Origin: a virus
IMG/VR virus record: IMGVR_UViG_3300031521_000199
Location: 1-36,469 of that record
Length of the DNA stretch: 36,469 bases
Strand: one strand, 5' to 3'
Each line of letters begins with the position of its first letter. Position 1 is the stretch's first letter. Positions 32,571 to 36,469 of this stretch are shown here, in pieces. A program made the position numbers and the translations under genes. The notes beneath the pieces were generated by a model. It did not search any database and had not been told where the DNA came from. It saw only the letters and a program-made list of their open reading frames with translations.

Positions 32571-33386
32571 TATAATCATTTTTAGATGTGTTGGTTCGTT
32601 TAAATCAATATCAAAATCTTTTTTAACTGTTTGTTTTATGAATTCGTATGTATAATGTTTTTCATAAATTATATTCCAACTTGATGGTATCCATTTATTC
32701 TTTAAATGTTCTATTGTTATTGGTAAATAGTTTTCATATAATTCCCTACCCCAATTCACTAAGTATCTATATTTCAATAACCAATGTAATAATGTTCTAA
32801 AGTCTGTACCTATATTACCCCATTCTTCTTCAAATTCTGCTAATTGTTTTGGGTTTGATTTTTCCCTAATTTTCTTAATATCAATCAAATTCATTTTATT
32901 ATATGAACTTGATGGTATCATATCCCTTATTATTACATAATCTATATCAGGGTTGAAGACTTGTTCTTTCCAAAAATGACTAATAGTATTACTTTTAGAA
33001 TATGAATAAACTTCGTGAATAACCGAAGACAGTAAAATTCCAACTTTTAAATCTTTATTTGTAGTTAAAAAGTCTTGTACTTTATTCCAACTACTTTCAA
33101 ATTGTATTTGTTTGTATTTATTTCTTGAAATATTAATCATTTTTTCATCAATATCATAACCTATTAATTTCATTTCTGGTTTAACAGTTGATATATAATT
33201 TAATAGTGTACCGTCTGCTGAACCAAAATCAATTAATACATCTAAATCTACTTTATTTAAAAAGAATAATTTATCACCTAATCCTTTTGACATTCCATCA
33301 AGATATTCTTCCATATTTGATATTTCAACATTACCAACATGTAATTCTTCTAACAAAAAATTTTTATAATCTTTTAATAATTTCAT
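32553..33386 (-). CDS. SAM-dependent methyltransferase with T4-like capsid-targeting start
   Basis: A 277-residue class I methyltransferase. Motif I is VLIDFGSADGTLLNYI (residues 50-65), motif II is LIGYDIDEKMI with Asp78/Asp80 for the ribose, and VGILLSSVIHEVYSYSKS follows as the motif IV region. No base-specific motif (DPPY or PC) is visible, so the substrate is unknown. The N-terminus MKLLKDYKNFLLE|E aligns closely with the capsid-targeting start of T4 internal proteins (MKTYQEFIAE|A): Tyr at -6, Phe at -3, Leu at -2 and Glu at the cleavage point. It may therefore be packaged, cleaved after Glu13 and injected (inference). It lies 20 bases downstream of the gp15-like gene. Confidence 0.75.
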   Translation of the reverse strand: MKLLKDYKNFLLEELHVGNVEISNMEEYLDGMSKGLGDKLFFLNKVDLDVLIDFGSADGTLLNYISTVKPEMKLIGYDIDEKMINISRNKYKQIQFESSWNKVQDFLTTNKDLKVGILLSSVIHEVYSYSKSNTISHFWKEQVFNPDIDYVIIRDMIPSSSYNKMNLIDIKKIREKSNPKQLAEFEEEWGNIGTDFRTLLHWLLKYRYLVNWGRELYENYLPITIEHLKNKWIPSSWNIIYEKHYTYEFIKQTVKKDFDIDLNEPTHLKMIIENKNH

Positions 33387-33406
33387 TTTTATTTGTATAT
33401 TTTATA

Positions 33407-34285
33407 TTATCTAAAATAATTGTTTACATCACCATCTTCAACATAATCATTTTCACTTGTTGGGATTGGTGGTGGTATTACTACTGTGCTGCTTTCTTGC
33501 ATTTTATCATCCATTATATAATTTTTCCAATAAACTCTTTTAGCAGTTGAAATTTCTTCTTCACCTAATTCAGCAGGATTTTTCTTATACATTCTACTCC
33601 AATCAATATCTTTATCATTATCACAAATAATAAAATCATCCATATCTATAAACTTATTATTTTCTATTAAGAAAATAGGATAGTATGTATCTACTTTTAA
33701 TGAAAACTTAACATGTTTCTTTGTATCACTATCCATATTTAAATCTCTTTCAATAGTTATATCTTTGTCATCAGGAAGTGCAAAAACTGCATCTATTTTA
33801 ATTCCATAATAATCAAGATTAAAGAACATATAGTTAAATAAGGTATTTAATAGTTTTTCTGAAACTTTTAAAGTATCCATTTCAGTATTTAGAGTGATAT
33901 CAATATCATAATTAATTGTAACAGGAACTGCTTTAGTTTTTTGTATAAGGGTTTTTAATTTACCATTTATTTCTCTTTTATTTCTTAGATATTGATTTGG
34001 ATTAGCAAATTGTGATGTATCAGTACTAAAGGAATTAAATGTAATAATACCTCTTGGTATTTGGTCAGTGTTCAATTCAATTCTTGAAGATGGTATATCA
34101 TCAACAAAAGCATCTAATGCAAATTTATCATTACCAGCTAATGCTAAATAAAAAGGTACCACAACTCTAATTTTTTTATCACTGAAATAATTTATCCATG
34201 TAATAGTATTGGTTAAAGTCTTTATTAAAGAAACTGAAACCATTCTGAAAAAATTATCATCGTAATTATATTGTTCGTTTATCAT
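33407..34285 (-). CDS. gp15: Probable tail-sheath stabiliser, T4 gp15-like
   Basis: Likely the tail completion protein that caps the sheath and binds the neck. A 292-residue protein (T4 gp15 is 272). Family-like features in order are FFRMVSVSLIKTLTNTI, IRVVVPFYLALAGNDKF, SSRIELNTDQIPRGIITFNS, VTINYDIDITLNTEMD, a helical segment with LLNTLFNYMFF, DITIERDL, and FSLKVDTYYPIFL, matching the gp15 order (IRVPITY, LPRINL, YELSIFTRYEDD, RDIKIVL, WSLTFEVNGWMYP). I use the ATG at 34285: the frame extends to an ATG at 34330, but those 15 codons lie in a hairpin with a TATATATA core. A charged Asp/Glu-rich C-terminus ends in NNYFR. Confidence 0.6.
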   Translation of the reverse strand: MINEQYNYDDNFFRMVSVSLIKTLTNTITWINYFSDKKIRVVVPFYLALAGNDKFALDAFVDDIPSSRIELNTDQIPRGIITFNSFSTDTSQFANPNQYLRNKREINGKLKTLIQKTKAVPVTINYDIDITLNTEMDTLKVSEKLLNTLFNYMFFNLDYYGIKIDAVFALPDDKDITIERDLNMDSDTKKHVKFSLKVDTYYPIFLIENNKFIDMDDFIICDNDKDIDWSRMYKKNPAELGEEEISTAKRVYWKNYIMDDKMQESSTVVIPPPIPTSENDYVEDGDVNNYFR

Positions 34286-34290
34286 AACAA

Positions 34291-34324
34291 AAAAATCTTT
34301 TATATGTATATATAAAAGATTTTT
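34291..34324. terminator. Perfect hairpin, terminator that also holds a TATATATA core
   Basis: A 15-bp perfect inverted repeat with a 4-base loop, flanked by A and T runs, lies between the 127-residue gene and the gp15-like gene. It can end the upstream transcript. Its arm also contains the TATATA element typical of late promoters here, close to the gp15-like start. Confidence 0.65.
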
Positions 34325-34339
34325 AAACAAAAATGATAA

Positions 34340-34723
34340 TTAAAAATTATCTTGTATTTTTTTTAATTTGTCTGCTCTATCTAAATTTTTAATGAATTCT
34401 AATTTATTAATATTAGTACTAAATTTTATATAATTTTCACCTTGTGTTTCACAAAGATAATAATTTCCATTTCTCCGTATTACAAATATTGTTTCTATTA
34501 TATTATGTTCATCAGTTGGTATTTCAAACCCTTCTAAGTCTTCAATGTCATATATTTTAGCATCTATTAATAAATTATATAATTCATCATCTTCATCGAC
34601 AGCATCAAGTTCATCAATCTCAGGTATCTCTTCCCAAGAATCGGGATGTCTTAATGTATATATACCATCTATAATGTTATGATGTTTTTTATACATTGGA
34701 CAATCTGAATTACTTATTGTCAT
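34340..34723 (-). CDS. Acidic small protein of unknown function
   Basis: A 127-residue protein, not recognised. Residues about 30-65 are very acidic (EIPEIDELDAVDEDDELYNL). Residues about 75-110 are beta-like (IIETIFVIRRNGNYYLCETQ). No membrane segment. It lies upstream of the gp15-like gene and after the RuvC-like gene, with hairpin at its 3' end and a CATATATG motif about 20 bases before the ATG. A neck/tail accessory or DNA-mimic role cannot be told apart. Confidence 0.55.
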   Translation of the reverse strand: MTISNSDCPMYKKHHNIIDGIYTLRHPDSWEEIPEIDELDAVDEDDELYNLLIDAKIYDIEDLEGFEIPTDEHNIIETIFVIRRNGNYYLCETQGENYIKFSTNINKLEFIKNLDRADKLKKIQDNF

Positions 34724-34827
34724 GTTATTTAATTATTTTTTATCATATATGAATAAAACCTATTACTCACATACAATATGTATATACTAATTATTATTAA
34801 AAGTTTAATTTAAAAGTATAAAAAACA

Positions 34828-35499
34828 TTAAATTATAATATTATTTTGTTTAACACCGTAATACATTAATATTAAGCTGTCATTTATATCGGTAAATGGA
34901 CTGGGAATTGTCTTAGTTGAAAATAATATACTTTTGTTAATTTTAAGATAATCAATGTATTCAAACTTCAAATCTAACTTTAATAATGCTTCCATCATGT
35001 CTTTCTTATCAAAAGAACCTGCTGCTTTACCACTTTCGTTGCGATATACACCCTTTTTATCCTTATCATATACTTCCGAACCTATAAATGATTTTAAACT
35101 CGATGGTGGGATTATATTAAGTTCTGAATTAGGTACTTTTAATAATTTATATCTGATTAAAGTTGAAAATACAACTAAGTCAATTATATTACCTGTTGAA
35201 CTATAAGAAAATCCTTCAATGCAAACTTTTAATTCTTCACCTTCATCTAAGTATTTAACTATTGTATCAATAATTTTATCTGTAACTTCATCATAAATCT
35301 TTAACTTAGCAACTTCTGATTCTGAAAAGTCTTTTCCAAACACATAAGTATGATGCATATAGTTTACTATATTTGCAGTATTCTTAAACCATTTATAATT
35401 AGGTTTTTTATTATTATAATTAAATAATATTATTTTATCATCTTTCAATATAGATAATCCTGTACTCGAAAGAGAAGGGTCAATTCCAACTATTATCAT
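34828..35499 (-). CDS. RuvC-like Holliday junction resolvase
   Basis: Probably cuts branched DNA before packaging, the role endonuclease VII (gp49) plays in T4. A 223-residue protein with RNase H-fold acidic residues in the RuvC order: MIIVGIDPSLSSTGLSIL (Asp7), KVCIEGFSYSSTG (Glu95), NIIPPSSLKSFI, KKDMMEALL and TDINDSLILMYYG (Asp204/Asp207). It is longer than bacterial RuvC because of an insert at about 40-90. It starts 19 bases from a palindromic TATATA motif shared with the divergent 78-residue gene. Confidence 0.82.
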   Translation of the reverse strand: MIIVGIDPSLSSTGLSILKDDKIILFNYNNKKPNYKWFKNTANIVNYMHHTYVFGKDFSESEVAKLKIYDEVTDKIIDTIVKYLDEGEELKVCIEGFSYSSTGNIIDLVVFSTLIRYKLLKVPNSELNIIPPSSLKSFIGSEVYDKDKKGVYRNESGKAAGSFDKKDMMEALLKLDLKFEYIDYLKINKSILFSTKTIPSPFTDINDSLILMYYGVKQNNIII

Positions 35500-35516
35500 T
35501 TTTTATTTTATTTTAT

Positions 35517-35528
35517 TTTATATATAAA
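35517..35528. promoter_or_regulatory. Shared palindromic late promoter of divergent genes
   Basis: TTTATATATAAA lies in the 48-base gap between the resolvase gene (ATG ends at 35499) and the 78-residue gene (ATG at 35548), about 18-20 bases from each start. A symmetrical element that could fire both ways is the likely reading. Confidence 0.5.
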
Positions 35529-35547
35529 CGAAAACAAGTTTAAAGAA

Positions 35548-35784
35548 ATGGAAAATATTAAAAGATTTAATGAAATAATAGTTGAAGGTATTTTTGATAA
35601 AAAGCTAAAAGGTAAAAAAGTTGAATTGGTTATTGTTGAAATGAAAACAGAAGATATAGTTGCGACATTAATGGTAGATGAACAAACAGCATCCGATATA
35701 GCACAATCATTATATTTAGATCGTAAAAAAGGGGGAAAATATAGTTCTTATATAGATCCAAGATATGTTTCACCTAATGAATAA
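35548..35784 (+). CDS. Small protein with capsid-targeting-like N-terminus
   Basis: A 78-residue protein, not recognised. The start MENIKRFNEIIVE|G resembles T4 capsid-targeting sequences: Phe at -6, Ile at -3 and -2, Glu at the cleavage point (residue 13). The remainder is a small alpha/beta domain, KKVELVIVEMKTEDIVATLM followed by DEQTASDIAQSLYLDRKKGG. It may be an internal head protein. It shares a divergent promoter region with the resolvase gene and is followed after 22 bases by the 91-residue gene. Confidence 0.6.
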   Translation: MENIKRFNEIIVEGIFDKKLKGKKVELVIVEMKTEDIVATLMVDEQTASDIAQSLYLDRKKGGKYSSYIDPRYVSPNE

Positions 35785-35787
35785 TAA

Positions 35788-35797
35788 TATATAAAAA
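35788..35797 (+). promoter_or_regulatory. Putative late promoter of the 91-residue gene
   Basis: TATATAAAAA directly in the 22-base gap before the 91-residue gene, about 10 bases from the ATG. The short distance makes it doubtful; it may only be an A-rich leader. Confidence 0.25.
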
Positions 35798-35806
35798 CAA
35801 AAACGC

Positions 35807-36082
35807 ATGTTAAAAGAATGTTTATTAGAAATTATTAATTCTGATTTAGATATTGGTGATTTAAGAAAAAGTAGGATTAAACAATATGTTGCAGGATTTA
35901 ATGAAGACCAATTAGCACATCTATTATCAACAAGTAATGGATTGATTGCACATGATTTATTTATCTATTTCTATCCAGGTGTTGGGTTTAGATGTATGAA
36001 TGATGAAACAAGAACAGGAAAATTACCTATTTGTAATACAGTGCAGAAAATATTAAATAAAAAATACCAAGAACTTTCATAA
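35807..36082 (+). CDS. Small protein of unknown function
   Basis: A 91-residue protein, not recognised. Helical N-terminal half (MLKECLLEIINS, LRKSRIKQYVAGFNEDQLAH), then LIAHDLFIYFYPGVGFRCMN and a C-terminal helix. Two Cys near the C-terminus (Cys68, Cys76 approximately). It has an A-rich leader, and its stop codon lies in the loop of the terminator hairpin. It forms a two-gene rightward unit with the 78-residue gene. Confidence 0.55.
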   Translation: MLKECLLEIINSDLDIGDLRKSRIKQYVAGFNEDQLAHLLSTSNGLIAHDLFIYFYPGVGFRCMNDETRTGKLPICNTVQKILNKKYQELS

Positions 36083-36098
36083 TTCTTGGTATTTTTTG
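36061..36098 (+). terminator. Terminator of the rightward two-gene unit
   Basis: A perfect 13-bp inverted repeat (AAAATACCAAGAA and complement) with a 9-base loop containing the stop codon of the 91-residue gene, followed by a T run. Confidence 0.85.
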
Positions 36099-36147
36099 TT
36101 TAATATTTAGGTGAATAAAATTCTGTATTTGTGTCTTCATATTCATT

Positions 36148-36405
36148 TTAAAATTTTGTGTATATATCAATCTTACCATTTTTAACTGTTATTTCACAAA
36201 ACCCTGTGATCAATCTATCATTTCTGATATTTAATTTTATACCATTATCCATTATAGTTGCACCCATTATTTCACAATTTAATAATCCTAATTCAATAGC
36301 GTATTTTTCACCTTGTGATGCTTCTTCTACTTCCTCTTCTTCGTCCTCATCCCAATCATCTTCTTCATTTAATTTATTATTAAAATACTCATTCCATCCT
36401 TTCAT
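36148..36405 (-). CDS. Acidic small protein, possible internal head protein
   Basis: An 85-residue protein, not recognised. MKGWNEYFNNKLNE|E has the same spacing of an aromatic residue at -6, Leu at -2 and Glu at 0 as the T4 capsid-targeting start, with a weaker match at -3. An acidic stretch follows (DDWDEDEEEEVEEASQG), then a small beta domain (ATIMDNGIKLNIRNDR, GFCEITVKNGKIDIYT). It is preceded by an A-rich leader 20 bases downstream of what seems to be the end of another gene. Confidence 0.55.
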   Translation of the reverse strand: MKGWNEYFNNKLNEEDDWDEDEEEEVEEASQGEKYAIELGLLNCEIMGATIMDNGIKLNIRNDRLITGFCEITVKNGKIDIYTKF

Positions 36406-36423
36406 AATATTTATTATTTTTTT

Positions 36424-36469
36424 TTATTTTATACTTAATGCTAATTTTCTATCAAGAAAACGTTGTTTA
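36424..36469 (-). CDS. Possible C-terminal end of a gene cut by the window edge
   Basis: The minus strand is open from the window end to a TAA at 36424-36426, reading KQRFLDRKLALSIK. The codons are typical of the surroundings, and the stop lies close to the next gene's leader, as in other gene junctions here. Too short to identify. Confidence 0.35.
   Translation of the reverse strand, partial: KQRFLDRKLALSIK

Noticed and set aside
34286-34330. Longer start of the gp15-like protein at 34330
   Set aside because: The added residues lie in a perfect hairpin with a promoter-like core and have a biased Ile/Phe/Lys content; the ATG at 34285 gives a normal gp15-like N-terminus.

Overview
The window is a contiguous piece of a large, AT-rich tailed-phage genome of the T4 kind (myovirus morphology inferred). 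Recognisable T4-type proteins are the major capsid protein (gp23), a prohead protease fused to a scaffold (gp21-like), the portal (gp20), the head-completion nuclease (gp4), a late sigma factor (gp55-like) and a probable tail-sheath stabiliser (gp15-like). A host in the Bacteroidota, probably Flavobacteriia-like, is inferred from four signs. Two intergenic promoters fit the Bacteroidetes sigma-A consensus TTG-N19/20-TAnnTTTG. Leaders lack Shine-Dalgarno sites and are A-rich. Tail-fibre proteins are built from FISUMP and DUF1566-type domains common in Bacteroidota. Nearly all genes lie on the minus strand. No tRNA, CRISPR, IS element, integrase or reverse transcriptase was seen.

Layout, left to right. 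(1) 1-13.3 kb, head and regulation: capsid protein, protease-scaffold fusion, an M20-like metallopeptidase, a plus-strand HAD-type phosphatase with its own host-type promoter, portal, an unknown 244-residue protein, gp4 nuclease, a membrane-tethered response-regulator receiver protein, the gp55-like sigma factor and a large coiled-coil protein. (2) 13.3-17.5 kb: a tandemly duplicated three-gene cassette (about 89 aa + 500-570 aa beta-helix tailspike-like + about 70 aa). (3) 17.5-32.3 kb, adhesin locus: four fibre proteins of 486-1760 residues assembled from FISUMP, DUF1566, Asp-box, 31-residue YD-like and 9-residue solenoid repeats, interleaved with two glycosyltransferases. (4) 32.3-36.5 kb: two tiny plus-strand Cys-rich ORFs, a SAM methyltransferase, the gp15-like protein, a RuvC-like resolvase and several small unknown proteins.

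How it works together. The gp55-like factor probably directs late transcription from TATATA-type sites found just upstream of most late genes; some sites are palindromic and sit between divergent genes. The protease-scaffold would build and mature the head. Several proteins (the methyltransferase, a 78-aa and an 85-aa protein) begin with segments resembling T4 capsid-targeting sequences that end in a (L/I)-x-E cleavage site, so they may be packaged in the capsid and delivered to the host. The fibre region looks like a modular, fast-evolving host-recognition system, with glycosyltransferases possibly decorating the fibres. The most unusual items are the tail-anchored REC protein, the putative injected methyltransferase, and the fibre/glycosyltransferase/solenoid architecture.
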